A stretch of 64,000 nt of DNA from positions 248,001-312,000 of the forward strand of contig CBDCZY010000004.1 in NCBI GenBank assembly GCA_965224745.1, written 5' to 3'. The translations under genes and the position numbers were made by a program. Position 1 is the stretch's first letter. Every line of letters begins with the position of its first letter. This DNA comes from CBDCZY01 sp965224745 (GTDB taxonomy: Bacteria; Pseudomonadota; Gammaproteobacteria; Methylococcales; Methylomonadaceae). Shown here piece by piece: positions 15,774-26,683 of this stretch. The notes under the pieces were generated by a model that saw only the letters and a list, made by a program, of their open reading frames with translations, was not told where the DNA came from and ran no database searches.

Positions 15774-18479
15774 ATGCCTACTCATAAAATTCACCATCGA
15801 TCATTAATTTTTGCGTTTTTGCTGTTCGCTTCTTATTCTCAATCCGGTTTAAGTTTAACCGTTAGTCGTGGCCCTTATTTGCAGATAGCAGCAGATGATT
15901 CAATCACCATTCGTTGGCGCACGGATAGTAATACCGACAGCGTTGTACGCTATGGTAACAACCCGACTAATTTGGATCAGACTGTCAATTTATCGGGTAG
16001 CCGTACCGAACATGAAGTTAAGATAACCGGGTTAAGTCCTTCAACTCAGTATTATTACTCTGTTGGCGATAGCAGTGTAACGTTGGCCGGAGGCAATAAT
16101 ACCTATCGATTCATGACTGCACCGACCGCTGGTAATGCAACTTCAACGCGGATATGGTTAATTGGTGATTCAGGTACGGCCAATTCAAATGCTGCCGCAG
16201 TTTATAATGCGTATCTGAATTATCCTGGCGCCGATGAGACCAATTTATGGATTATGCTGGGAGATAATGCTTATAACGATGGTACTGACAGCCAATACCA
16301 AAGTGCTGTTTTTAACATGTATCCGGAACTATTACGCAGAGCACCGCTTTGGCCAACTCTGGGCAACCATGACGGGCATTCTGCCGATTCAGCCAGTGAG
16401 TCAGGTCCTTATTACGATATATTTACGTTACCTAGAAATGCCGAAGCAGGTGGGTTAGCTTCCGGCACAGAAGCCTATTACTCATTTGACTACGGTAACA
16501 TCCATTTTGTTTGTCTTGATTCCTATGAGAGCAACCGTTCTGTAGGCGGGGCTATGTTGACTTGGCTGGAAAATGACCTGGCAGCTAATGATAAAAAATG
16601 GTCCATCGCTTTTTGGCATCATCCACCCTACACCAAAGGTTCCCACAACTCTGATACGGAAGGCGCTCTAATTGATATGCGTCAAAATGCTTTGCCCATT
16701 CTGGAAAGCCATGGCGTAGATATGGTTTTCTCCGGACACAGTCATTCTTATGAACGCTCGTTTCTTATTGATGGTCATTATGGCGCTTCATCCAGCTTCA
16801 ACTCCTCTAATTTGGTTGATGCAGGTGATGGTCGTGAAGATGGAAATGGAGTTTATAGTAAAGCTGACCAAGCTAATAATGCTGGCGTTGTATATACCGT
16901 TGCAGGTGCATCCGGTAAAATTTCTGGCGGTAATTTGAACCATCCTGCCATGTTCACATCTTTAAACCAACTAGGTTCGGTTATACTGGATGTCAATGAT
17001 AATCGTTTGGATGCTTACCATTTACGTTCTGATGGGGTGGTGACTGATCATTATACCTTGAGTAAAGATCCCAACCCAACCATCACAACAGTCGATTCAT
17101 CCACTGATAATCAAGGAAACATTCCATCTAGCGGAACCGTAAGCTTTAAAAATGGCGTCACTCCCGACAACAATTATCTCGGCTCTATAGATACGTATAT
17201 CGCCAGTGGCGTACCCACCAATAATTTTGGCACCGCAGCAACACTTCTTGCCGATGGGGAAGATGGTTCCAACGGAGAACTTGCCGCACTGATTAAATGG
17301 GATGTAAGTGACATTCCAAGCGACGCAACCATCACTGAAGTCCGAATCGAGCTTGAAGTATCCAACACAAGTAGTGGCACTTATAACTTGTATGACCCTG
17401 GCAAGACATGGAATGAATATAACGTAAACTGGAATTCTATTGATCCTTATACCAATCGGGGTCAAATTGTCGGAAAATTCTCACCTTTTAGTACAGGGAA
17501 TTACCCAATTACACTGAATAGCGCGGGTATTGCATTAGTTCAAAACTGGGTTAATGGTTTAGCCAACAACGGTGTATTGCTGATGACCGACGGTAGTAAT
17601 GACGGGGTTGATATACGTTCCAGCGACTATAACGATAATGCTTTGCGCCCTAAGCTCACTATCACCTACAACAGTGCATCAGGCAGAAATGGGGTACCTG
17701 TAGCTGATTTTACCTTTTCTGTCGCAAGTCTAAATGTAAATTTTGCAGATACTTCTATTGATACTGACGGCGGAATTGTTAAATGGCTCTGGGATTTTGG
17801 GGATGGTAATAGCGCCACATCCCAAAACCAAAACCATAGCTATGCTAGAGAGGGTAGCTATGATGTTAGCCTTACCGTGACCGATACTAATGGAAACACT
17901 AATACGACTACACAAACCGTAAGCGTTGGCAATATTGCGACACCGATTACAATAGAATTGCAACAGGACTTGAATGATTATACTGGTGCTGAAGATACTT
18001 ATGTTGCAGCAGGCAGCGCAAATAGCAACTATGGTGACGCAGATTCTATTCTTGCTGATGGTGATGATGGCAGCCGGGATGAATTGAGTACCTTATTTAG
18101 ATGGGATGTTTCCAACATACCTACAGGAGCCATAATTACTGATGTCACCCTAACCCTTCAGGTTTATAACAGAACCAATAATGTTTACAACTTCTGGTCT
18201 ATGTTAAATACCTGGAAAGAAAATACGGCAACCTGGAGTAACAGTCTGCCTGCTACGAACCGAGGAGCAAACATAGGGTCGTTTAAACCAACTTCAATAA
18301 GAAGCTACAGCATCCAGTTCAATGCTGAAGGTGTTGCAATGGTGCAAAGCTGGGTGAATGGTGGCATAAACGACGGCTTTAGTCTCGCTTCAGCAGGCAC
18401 CCGAGATGGTATTGATATATGGTCAAGTGAATATCGCGACCAAACTCAACGTCCTAAGTTGACTATCACCTACCAGTAA
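15774..18479 (+). CDS. Secreted purple-acid-phosphatase-like metallophosphoesterase with DNRLRE-PKD-DNRLRE tail
   Basis: About 901 residues from the ATG at 15,774 (a TTG 12 bp upstream is possible). The signal peptide is followed by a fibronectin-III-like domain of the purple acid phosphatase type (RGPYLQIAADDSITIRWRTD). The metallophosphoesterase motifs come next in order: IGDSGT, GDNAYND, GNHDG, FWHHPPY and FSGHSHSYER. The tail has two DNRLRE-type domains (DTYIASGVPTNNFG and DTYVAAGSANSNYGDADSIL) with a PKD domain between them (WDFGDGNSATSQNQNHSYAREG). The tail probably binds surfaces or polysaccharide. Its role may be release of phosphate from organic esters outside the cell. A TPR gene follows 61 bp downstream. 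Confidence 0.88.
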   Translation: MPTHKIHHRSLIFAFLLFASYSQSGLSLTVSRGPYLQIAADDSITIRWRTDSNTDSVVRYGNNPTNLDQTVNLSGSRTEHEVKITGLSPSTQYYYSVGDSSVTLAGGNNTYRFMTAPTAGNATSTRIWLIGDSGTANSNAAAVYNAYLNYPGADETNLWIMLGDNAYNDGTDSQYQSAVFNMYPELLRRAPLWPTLGNHDGHSADSASESGPYYDIFTLPRNAEAGGLASGTEAYYSFDYGNIHFVCLDSYESNRSVGGAMLTWLENDLAANDKKWSIAFWHHPPYTKGSHNSDTEGALIDMRQNALPILESHGVDMVFSGHSHSYERSFLIDGHYGASSSFNSSNLVDAGDGREDGNGVYSKADQANNAGVVYTVAGASGKISGGNLNHPAMFTSLNQLGSVILDVNDNRLDAYHLRSDGVVTDHYTLSKDPNPTITTVDSSTDNQGNIPSSGTVSFKNGVTPDNNYLGSIDTYIASGVPTNNFGTAATLLADGEDGSNGELAALIKWDVSDIPSDATITEVRIELEVSNTSSGTYNLYDPGKTWNEYNVNWNSIDPYTNRGQIVGKFSPFSTGNYPITLNSAGIALVQNWVNGLANNGVLLMTDGSNDGVDIRSSDYNDNALRPKLTITYNSASGRNGVPVADFTFSVASLNVNFADTSIDTDGGIVKWLWDFGDGNSATSQNQNHSYAREGSYDVSLTVTDTNGNTNTTTQTVSVGNIATPITIELQQDLNDYTGAEDTYVAAGSANSNYGDADSILADGDDGSRDELSTLFRWDVSNIPTGAIITDVTLTLQVYNRTNNVYNFWSMLNTWKENTATWSNSLPATNRGANIGSFKPTSIRSYSIQFNAEGVAMVQSWVNGGINDGFSLASAGTRDGIDIWSSEYRDQTQRPKLTITYQ

Positions 18480-18540
18480 TACTTTTTCACTTTTTTTCTT
18501 GGGCGACTTTCCCGGTCGCCCAAATATTAATTGATTACCG

Positions 18541-19362
18541 ATGCGAGTATCGATACTAGTCGTTATTCTTTGTTTTTTTTCAACTGCCCTCAATGCGCAC
18601 GGACTTATCGATGACCGCTTACATGATCTTTTGCATGAAATAGAAAATCATCCTGACGACCATAAACTGTACATTAAACGCGGTCGCATCTATTTGGACT
18701 CAGAACAACTAATTCTGGCGAAAGAGAGCTTTGATCAGGCAGCCAAACTTAATTCCAGTGACTATGAAAGCCTCTATTGGCAAGGAATGGTATTGTTTCG
18801 ACAAGGTGATCTCAATAAGAGTCTGGATAAATTAAAGATATACTTGCAAAAAGTACCCAACTCACCCGCGGGTCATAAAGCCATGGCTGAAGCAATGACT
18901 GCATCCGGCAGTCATTCTCTTGCAGCCAATCACTATGATCTTGCTATTCACAATGATAACAATCCACCTCCACAGCTCTTTATAGACAGACTTCAAACGC
19001 AATTGAAAATCATCCTACTTCCTAAAGAACGCATCGAAGCAGGAATCTTGCAAGGAATCAACCACCACGGCGAAATTGTAAACTTTGTAGAGGCTATGAT
19101 CGATTTCAAAATCAAAACCCATCAATACGAACATGCGATAGCCTGGTTTAATAAACTGCCTGAAAAACTTCGCGATACACCCAAGTGGATTAATAAAAGA
19201 GCAGATGTAGAAATACTGAGTGGAAACCGGCAAAAGGCGTTGAATTTATATCAATATAATTTAATTCAAATTGCTAAATTGCCAAAAATAAGACGTTCAC
19301 AATTGGCGATTAAGAACGCTGAAAAACACGCTAAAGACCGACTTTCACCAAAAGTACCTTAA
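18541..19362 (+). CDS. Exported TPR-repeat protein
   Basis: A 273-residue protein with a signal peptide (LVVILCFFSTALNAHG) and several tetratricopeptide repeats: YIKRGRIYLDSEQLILAKES, YWQGMVLFRQGDLNKSL, HKAMAEAMTASGSHSLA and HAIAWFNKLPEKL. It lies 61 bp after the phosphatase in the same direction and may be co-transcribed as a partner or chaperone. A 9-bp stem at 18,499-18,524 lies between the two genes but lacks a T-run after it. Confidence 0.75.
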   Translation: MRVSILVVILCFFSTALNAHGLIDDRLHDLLHEIENHPDDHKLYIKRGRIYLDSEQLILAKESFDQAAKLNSSDYESLYWQGMVLFRQGDLNKSLDKLKIYLQKVPNSPAGHKAMAEAMTASGSHSLAANHYDLAIHNDNNPPPQLFIDRLQTQLKIILLPKERIEAGILQGINHHGEIVNFVEAMIDFKIKTHQYEHAIAWFNKLPEKLRDTPKWINKRADVEILSGNRQKALNLYQYNLIQIAKLPKIRRSQLAIKNAEKHAKDRLSPKVP

Positions 19363-19407
19363 GCTAGTTTCCGTCCAAAAACAGCGAATTATTTGCTATA
19401 AAAAAAA

Positions 19408-21120
19408 TGACACCAGACCAGTCGCCAAAAATGAATTGCTTTGTACGGTAGGGTTTGCTGCATATTGGTCAACCCTCAATCTTTTTGTAAAAATTACATT
19501 TTTTAGGCACATCTTTCCTGAGGAACTATTACACCCTTGATCAGCCTGTTTGTGGTTACCCTAATTTTAACTAGGGTGCTTGTAATCGAGCCATTATCAC
19601 TAAATTGTGTGTAACCACCGATGACCACACATAGTTTTTAAAATGCTCTAGACCTTTCCAGTTACAGCGAGACAAGCCAAAGCATCGTTTCAAGTAAGAG
19701 ATACCGGCTTCAATTCCAGCTCTGAAATTTCTGAGCTTTCTGTAAACCCAGGGGCTTTTCGTCATCTCAAGTATGGCTAACCCTTTTTTCTTATGGAAAG
19801 CAACATCTTTTATGTTTCGTTGTTTAGCCGTGTCGAGATTTTCTTTGCTGGCATACCCCCCGTCTGCTGCGACTTGCCTGGGCGCCTTACCATAGTGGTC
19901 AATATGACGATCCACCATGGGGATGAACTGTTCCGAATCAGCCGGGTTACCCGTTTCAACGACAACATCCAGTACCATACCACTGCGACCCGTACTTAAA
20001 TTCAGTTTGTGTCCATATTGTATATCCCGGCTGCCTTTAACAATAATATCGCTGTGTGCTTCAAACAGACTGAATACTTTTTCCGATGCGGGGACTTTCT
20101 CTCCATTAAACACACGTCTTGTCGTTTGATTGATGACCTGATCAATCAAAGGCAGATAATGATTGACCTCCAGGCGCCAATATTCCCAGCCGGGTGGCGG
20201 TTTTACATGACCGGCTATTTGCGCATTGTTGAGGTACTGACGTGTCTTTTTCGTGTAGTGAACAAGATCACTGTATAAGGCTTTTTTCTTATCCTTTCCA
20301 CGGGTATAGATAATTGCACGCGCACGTTTTTTTGCTGCGCGATAATGGTGATGGCAGTCAAATTCCAAACCCATTTCGCTGGCTTGATTGAGTAATCTCG
20401 TCATCACCCGCACGGCATCCCATAACAGGCTACTGTCGGTTGGTTCGTGGATATGTGTTTCTGTGACGGTACTATCAATGCGCAACATGCTGCCTTTTTC
20501 AATGCCGGTTTTATTGGCATCATTGAGCAATGCCAGGTTAATACGTTCCCATGTCGGGTCGAGTATCCGGCTGATTGCCCCTTGCAAAGCCGACTTCTTG
20601 GGGACAAATCCATCGCTCAGCCGGGCAAATGTTTGACACGAGACCGAATCCAGCAAAACAAATGATAATTCTTCATAACTGAGTTGCCGATGTTGCTTTA
20701 AGATCGCGCAACGTAATATGGATTCAACTGACATCCCTTTTCGACCACTTTCATCTTTTAAATCGATCGTGCAGATGTCTTTTTCTACCCAATCCAGTAT
20801 TTCTCTATGTTCATCCAATATCATGGAAATAATTTTTAATTCTTGGCCAATCTCGTGTTCAACATAATTATCGAATATACTTGTCTGTAGGCGTTGTTTT
20901 TGGCGCATCTTTTTCCCTCGGCTTTTTTTAATTATGTTTAGAATCAATTGCTTAGATTATAAGCATACCAGAATTAGCCGGGGAATTCATCTTGTTTTTG
21001 TGATTTTTTCTATGTTTTTCATAGGGTTGTAGTTTATGGATGAGAACTAAGCTAGGTTTTACAGAAGCACTATTAAATTGCTACATCCCTTTGAACTTAT
21101 TCACGCATGATCTGGTGTCA
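19408..21120 (-). mobile_element. ISNCY-type insertion sequence (about 1.7 kb)
   Basis: Inverted ends TGACACCAGACCAGTCG (left) and TGACACCAGATCATGCG (read inward from the right) bound one transposase gene on the minus strand. The element appears complete. No second copy is in the window. Confidence 0.8.
19571..20908 (-). CDS. ISNCY-family transposase
   Basis: About 445 residues from MRQKQRLQTSIF, which has a GAGGG ribosome site; a longer start at 20,947 is less likely. It resembles transposases annotated as ISNCY: the N-terminal QTSIFDNYVEHEIGQEL, ILRCAILKQHRQLSYEELSF, then the catalytic core with MLRIDSTVTETH (Asp), QVAADGGYASKENL (Asp) and GIEAGISYLKRCFGLSRC (Glu). The frame is intact, so it may be active. 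Confidence 0.85.
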   Translation of the reverse strand: MRQKQRLQTSIFDNYVEHEIGQELKIISMILDEHREILDWVEKDICTIDLKDESGRKGMSVESILRCAILKQHRQLSYEELSFVLLDSVSCQTFARLSDGFVPKKSALQGAISRILDPTWERINLALLNDANKTGIEKGSMLRIDSTVTETHIHEPTDSSLLWDAVRVMTRLLNQASEMGLEFDCHHHYRAAKKRARAIIYTRGKDKKKALYSDLVHYTKKTRQYLNNAQIAGHVKPPPGWEYWRLEVNHYLPLIDQVINQTTRRVFNGEKVPASEKVFSLFEAHSDIIVKGSRDIQYGHKLNLSTGRSGMVLDVVVETGNPADSEQFIPMVDRHIDHYGKAPRQVAADGGYASKENLDTAKQRNIKDVAFHKKKGLAILEMTKSPWVYRKLRNFRAGIEAGISYLKRCFGLSRCNWKGLEHFKNYVWSSVVTHNLVIMARLQAP

Positions 21121-21147
21121 CTGCCATTAAGTTAAGAGATTTAGTAG

Positions 21148-21208
21148 AAGGGGGCCTTAGCCGCGATCGAGACAAAATCAAAGAAATCGCGGCTAAAGCC
21201 CCCTCCAA
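21148..21208. repeat. REP-like palindrome (GGCTTTAGCCGCGA family)
   Basis: The arms GGGGGCCTTAGCCGCGAT and its complement (ATCGCGGCTAAAGCCCCCT) bracket a short spacer. Same family as 39,498-39,552 and 51,583-51,632. It lies just downstream of the SARP regulator gene and could fold as a transcript-end hairpin. Confidence 0.75.
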
Positions 21209-21224
21209 TACATTCTTCTCCTGA

Positions 21225-24200
21225 CTACTGTACGTGTTGCAGTGTAGTTAACATACTGGCTTTAGATTCTATAAACCCAGCTTGATCGGCTTGGATTATC
21301 AATTCCCGGAGGTCATGTTCAAGTTCATTTCCGGTTTCTCCCTGACCAGCTCGTATCAAGGCTTTTGCTCGTTGAATAATAAATTCACTCGCAATGGCTC
21401 TTTAGCCGTATAACGTTTGAGTGCTGCCATATAGTATTGAGCTTTGTCATAATCTTTTGTATCCAAACAAGTTTCGATGGCGTAGCGATAAAACCTGAGC
21501 TGATTATGACTTAAGGCTAGTTTAGATAATAGCTTTTCTCCTTCCTGTAAAGCCCTTGTTCTTTTGTTTGAGTCCTCTGTTACCCAAGCCTGTACAGCCA
21601 GAATCCAGGATGTTATATGAGAATTACCGAACAGATTTGTGGACGCTATTTCATAAGCCTGTTCCAGTAATGCTTCATTTTTATCTATCGTACCAAGGCA
21701 TAATAAGGCATCACATTGTATACGTTTGGAGCCGATTTGTTTGGCTAACTGCAAATTCTGATTTGCATAGAATCGCCCCGACTCTTTTTCGTTTTTTAGG
21801 CAATAGATATCTGCCAGCTCATCCAGAGACATGGCTTCAGCATGATGATTTCTGACTTTTTTTGCTAATTTTAGTGTCTCCAACAGGATTTGTTCGGCAT
21901 CATCAAATCGGTTTAAATAAACCAAGATTGCACCAATCATCACTTGGTTTACTGTGATATCGCGGATGAGGTGGTGCTGTTTACACACAGCAATGCAATG
22001 ACGGAATTGTTGTTCAGCGGTAATCAAATGCCCCATGCCATAATAGGCATCTGCAATTCCACTTAATGCACGTGCTTGAATTATCGGTAATTTATGAACA
22101 TCAGCCATGGCTTCAGCTTGCTGATGAGAGAGTAAGCAATTATCGGTCTCACCCAAAGAAAAACAGACATTGCCACGCAAGTAATGGAGGAAGGCAAGTG
22201 TTTCAGAATCTTTAAGTGATTCCGCTATGGGTTCGATTATTTTTATTAGAGACAGCAACTCATCATACCGTTCCAGTATGCGTAAAGCAGACCCTTGACC
22301 CATTAACGCCCGACATTTCTGTTTGGGTGATATTGCTTGTTGTTCAGCTTCAATAAATGCTTCTAATGAAGCTTGAGTTTGTCCCAACTCTCTTAAACAA
22401 TCAGCATGGCAAATGCTCAAATTGAACAAATCCAAAGTTTCAGTTGCGATTTTCCATCCACGACTTATCACTGTATCAGCACTATCATACTGATACAATT
22501 TCATAAAATGTTCTGCCGCCTTGAGATAAGCATTGGCAGCCAGTTCACTTTCAGCTTTATCCAGATGTTCTGCGTACAATAATGGATCTTTATCTCTATA
22601 CCAATCAGCTGCCAGAAGATGTAGGCTACGACGTTGCGATGGCAATTGAATAGTATTAATACCCTCCAAAATCAAAGCATGATGAAACAAAAACTGTTTG
22701 CCATCGAGTTTGATTAAACCGCGTGCAAGCAATCCGGAACAATCATAGTCTGGATCATCCAGAATATATTTTAAGGGTTCAAGTGAAAATCTTTGCCCCA
22801 GAATTGACGCTGCAAACACAGCCCGTTTGTCGAATGAATCTAGCGTATCCAATTTGGCGGCAATAATGCTCTGCACCGAATCAGGAATGGTATCAACAGC
22901 CTGCTCTATACAAAACAACAGTTGTTCCAGAAATAATGGATTGCAGCCGGAGCGCTGAATCAGTTCTGCCATTTTATCGGCTACCAAATTCAGGGTTTGT
23001 TTGACCATTTGCTCAGCTTCATTTTTGCGTAGAGGTGAGATATCCAAAGTCAACAGAGGGGTACTTTGAATTTGACTACGCCAGATGGGATCTAATGGTT
23101 CGCCTTCAAAACGCGTACTAAAGACAAAAATAATGGGGTAATCTTTAATGCCAGCAGCCAATTGTCCCAATTGTGATAGTAATGCCGGTTCTGCCCAATG
23201 AATATCTTCCATAATAATTAACAGCGGTTGAGGTTCTGATAAGCGTTGCACTAGCGCAGTTATCACCTCCTGTTTTCCTGATTGCCGCGCATCATTATCC
23301 ATCGCCTGATAAATTTCAGGCTCAATTAGCAGGTCAGGTGCATTTAATAGATCAAACAGGAAATTGACTTGTTCGTTTGATAATATTTTTTCAGCAATGA
23401 TTTTTGCTGCACAGGTTTTGATTTGTGCTGGTTCACTATCAGGCGGCAACTGCAATAAACTACGTGTCAGTGTTTGAACTGGGGCTTGGCCTATAGACGT
23501 GCCAAAGTCGAAAATAGAGATGTAATGACACGCAAAGCCTAAATCATTAGCCAAGGTTAGCGATTCTTTAAGCAATCGCGTTTTACCAATACCTGCCTCA
23601 CCACGTACTAGAATAAGTTGACCATATTCAGTCTCTTTGCAATTATTGGCAGCGGTCAAAAATTGTTGCAGCTCAAATTTTCTGCCGACCATTTCAGTGA
23701 TGCGTTGTTGCTTTTTATCTGCCATGTCAATCAAATGCCAGATTGATGCTTGTTCAATATTGTTTTTAATAGTAAGTTTATCCGCAGTGACCAACTGGGA
23801 AATAGTGGTATAAGCTCGATTGGAAATTAAAATCTGCCCTGGCTGTGCAAGGTCCGCCAATAACATGGCGCGCTTTACGGTTGCACCCGATAAAGACATA
23901 GATTGCTGAGTATCTGGAATATAAATTTGACCACTATCAATACCGATTTGGACAGTGCATTTTGATAATGTCTGTTTTTCGGCATTGGATTTGTTTCGTA
24001 GAGCAAAAGCTGCACGGATTGCTTTTTCTGTATCATATGATTTAGCAGTAGGCAAACCGAATAAAATCATTAAGCTGTTATTTTGCATTTCAATAACAGT
24101 CGCTTGAAAATCCTGGATAAACGCCTTTATTCCCTCGCAAATTTTTTGACGCTGGTAGTAGAGTGACTCTGGATCATTTTCTTCATCACTACTATTCACT

Positions 24201-24985
24201 TGTACTGATAATAAAGTGACTTGTCGCAACTGATCTATATTTGCTACGTGTTTGCTGTTGTCTACCTCATCTACAGCGACTTGGCTTTCTTCAACAGATA
24301 TTGGTACTGATTGATCCTGCGGTGGTTTTTGCTGTCGAAAAATAGTCTGGTACAGTGTCTGAGTTTCTTCTTCGGGCGCAATAGAAAGATCATCTCTCAA
24401 TAATTGCTGGCACAAGCGATACTGTTTTAAGGCTGCATTACGCCTTCCTTGTTTGTTATAAGCATCCATCAGAACACGATGCACAGACTCTCTTAGCGGA
24501 TCAAGCGACGCCATTTTTATTCCCAAACGAATGACCTGTTCCAGTTGATTCTCAGATTGAGCCTTTTCCAGCAAAACATCCATAATCTGTAGTGCTTTTT
24601 CCCGTCGTTGACTGCGTTCCAATTCCAGCCAATCGTCAAACCCTTGTGATCGGGTATAAAGACCTTCCAGTAATTCTCCTTGGTAAAGCTTAAGTGCTTT
24701 CTGTAAAGACGATTGGTCCTCTCGCTTGCATAGATTATCGAAGTTGAGTACATCAATTTCAACCTGGTCTTTATTTAGGAAAACTGATTGTTGATTCCCA
24801 TCAATCATCGAATCGCCAGAATTAAGAGTTTTGCGTAAAGCGCTAAGGGTCTGCCGCAGACTTTGCCTAGCTTGTGTAGAACTGCACTCTTCCCATAAGA
24901 GTGAGGCAAGGGTTTCACGTTGATGGGCTTTGTTTGGCTGCAATGCCAGATAGGCTAGCAAGGCTTTAGCTTTTTTTGCACTGAT
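21225..24985 (-). pseudogene. SARP-type regulator, main body: BTAD + cyclase-like + AAA ATPase + TPR; lacks its 5' end
   Basis: A continuous frame of over 1,200 codons. In order: the tail of a winged helix (AKKAKALLAYLALQPNKAHQ), a bacterial transcriptional activator domain (ALKLYQGELLEGLY), a degenerate nucleotide-cyclase-like region (VTLLSVQVNSSDEEN, VQIGIDSGQIYIP), an ATPase with Walker A GEAGIGKTRLL and Walker B LLIIMEDIHWAE, then TPR repeats. Such SARP/LuxR-large-ATPase proteins activate target operons. The IS3 at 24,986 cuts the gene after codon 24; the missing 24 codons are at 51,652-51,723. At the 3' end the main frame stops at 21,356, but the next frame continues sensibly (SEFIIQRAKALIRAGQGE to TTLQHVQ, stop at 21,225), which suggests a frameshift near 21,400. 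Confidence 0.85.
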
Positions 24986-25014
24986 TGTAATGGTCAAGTT
25001 TTCTTGGAAGGATT

Positions 25015-25866
25015 TTAAGCCGCTTTTTTCATTTCTTTGGTTTTTTGATGAGGGGTTTTATAATCAATAGCAGAATGTAACCTTTTATAGTTATAGAAAC
25101 TAATATAGCTAGTCACAGCACTGACTACAGAGGAGTAATTAATAAAACTCAAATAGTTCAGCCTCTCTGTTTTTAAATTCCTAAAAAACCGCTCCATCAC
25201 AGCATTATCCCAGCAATTAGCTCGACGGCTCATACTTTGTGTTATATCCAAGTCATGAAGATAATCAACAAATAGATTGGCTGAATATTGAACCCCTTGG
25301 TCTGAATGAAACATTAATTGTTGAGTATCTGGCTTGTGTTTATTAATCGCATGTTCTAATGCTGACTTTGCAAGCTCTGCATTGGGTTCTTCTGATAATG
25401 CCCAGCCCATAATTTCTCTTGACCCAAGATCAAGTATACAAGCTAAATAGCTCCAGCCTGTATAGGTTTTAATGTAGGTAATGTCACCTACCCAGTGCGT
25501 ATGAACAGTACTGGGATTAAACTGTCGTTTAAGTAAATGATCCGCTTTCTTGTGGACTTCTCCCGCTGGATAGCTGTGTCGCTTTTTAGGTTTTATGGCA
25601 ATGACATTCGATTTTTTCATTAATGAAGCTGTTTTATAAACGCCTATTTCAATCCCTCTGTTAGCTAATTCAACCTGAGTCCTTCGTTTACCATAGGTAT
25701 GCTGAGTTTCAATGGCTATCAATTTAATTTGTTCTATGGTTTCTTGTTCTTCATCGCTCATTTGATTATTAATCTGATAGTAGTGTGTACTGAGAGCTAT
25801 ATTAAATAGTGTGCAAAGCTCTGTTGTTTGATAGCCTGGAGAAGCCTTCTTTATTTCAACAATCAA
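25015..25866 (-). CDS. IS3 transposase OrfB
   Basis: A 283-codon frame with the rve integrase core: THWVGDITYIKTYTGWSYLA (Asp), LMFHSDQGVQYSA (Asp), RRANCWDNAVMERFFRNLK (Glu). It has no good start of its own and is probably made as an OrfAB fusion by -1 frameshifting at an A6G run in the end of orfA, as in other IS3 elements. It overlaps orfA by 4 bp. Confidence 0.95.
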   Translation of the reverse strand: MIVEIKKASPGYQTTELCTLFNIALSTHYYQINNQMSDEEQETIEQIKLIAIETQHTYGKRRTQVELANRGIEIGVYKTASLMKKSNVIAIKPKKRHSYPAGEVHKKADHLLKRQFNPSTVHTHWVGDITYIKTYTGWSYLACILDLGSREIMGWALSEEPNAELAKSALEHAINKHKPDTQQLMFHSDQGVQYSANLFVDYLHDLDITQSMSRRANCWDNAVMERFFRNLKTERLNYLSFINYSSVVSAVTSYISFYNYKRLHSAIDYKTPHQKTKEMKKAA

Positions 25867-26186
25867 TTCAGATTGTTGTTGTCTCGAACAAAGAAGGCTG
25901 TGGCCTTTTTTAGTATTTCATTATCCCTTTTAGCTCGCCATAATTGCTTCTCTAGGCTTTGTATTTTCTGTTGTTCTGGGGTTAACGCTTGCTTATCCTG
26001 AGGTGTATTACCTTTGAGTTCATCTAAATATTGCTTTTTCCATCGCCTCACAGCAGAGTCACCTGCTCCTGATATTTCCATTACCTGCTTATTGGTATAT
26101 CCTTCATTTACCATGAGTTTAGCGTAGTCTAGACGCTGTTCTGTGGTGAAGGTTGTTTTAGGTTTTACTGTGGTTATTTCGGTCAT
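25863..26186 (-). CDS. IS3 transposase OrfA
   Basis: A 107-residue protein with a helix-turn-helix (YTNKQVMEISGAGDSAVRRW) and a coiled leucine-zipper end (QKIQSLEKQLWRAKRDNEIL). It is the DNA-binding and dimerising part of the transposase and is identical to the copy at 51,789-52,112. Confidence 0.95.
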   Translation of the reverse strand: MTEITTVKPKTTFTTEQRLDYAKLMVNEGYTNKQVMEISGAGDSAVRRWKKQYLDELKGNTPQDKQALTPEQQKIQSLEKQLWRAKRDNEILKKATAFFVRDNNNLN

Positions 26187-26251
26187 TTTTTATCCTAATT
26201 TTGGGTTGGATTATAAGCTATAAATCCTTCCAAGATTATTAGACCATTACA

Positions 26252-26639
26252 CTCCAATCTTCTCGAATATAGTGTTCAATCATTGCCGTAATGTCTTCTG
26301 TCAATTTAGCCGCTTTAGCCTTTGTTTTATGGCGTCTTTGTGCAAAATGATTCGCTTGGTTGTGTCGATAACCTCTTTTCCCCGCATTTCTAGCCAATTC
26401 ACGTGAAATGTTTCCTTGATTTCGCCCTAAAGCGTCTGCAATTTCAGCCTGAGATGTCCCTTTTTTATGTTCAATTTCTATATAATGTCTTTCTTCAAGA
26501 CTTAAGTGTTGATAGCTCATCGTTAGCTTCCGTAAGGTGTTTGGTAACGGCTTACTTTACACTTCAGTCTTGTTTCAGACTATCCATGTATTGCTAGCAA
26601 TTACATACAGAGACTATGCACTTATTATACGAATTCAGG
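26252..26639 (-). pseudogene. IS30-family element, left half (transposase N-terminus)
   Basis: The minus strand encodes MSYQHLSLEERHYIEIEHKK and an HTH typical of IS30 (SQAEIADALGRNQGNISREL), up to IREDWS where the IS3 begins. The outer tip CCTGAATTCGTATAATAAG (read from 26,639) pairs with the tip of the right half at 53,723. The missing C-terminal part is at 52,990-53,716, separated by the inverted segment. Confidence 0.92.
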
Positions 26640-26683
26640 CCTTTTCTTATCACTATAAAAATTAATTACTAGGAGTTTTTATA

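Larger units (their letters stand above)
24986..26251 (-). mobile_element. IS3-family element, copy 1 (1,266 bp)
   Basis: The tips TGTAATGGTC.../...ACCATTACA bound orfA and orfB. It matches the copy at 51,724-52,989 in inverted orientation. Its left side is the SARP gene body and its right side is the N-terminal half of an IS30 transposase, so its two flanks come from different insertion sites. Confidence 0.95.

Noticed and set aside
18499..18524. Terminator between the phosphatase and TPR genes
   Set aside because: The stem TTGGGCGAC/GTCGCCCAA is good, but the T-run lies before it, not after, so co-transcription cannot be excluded.
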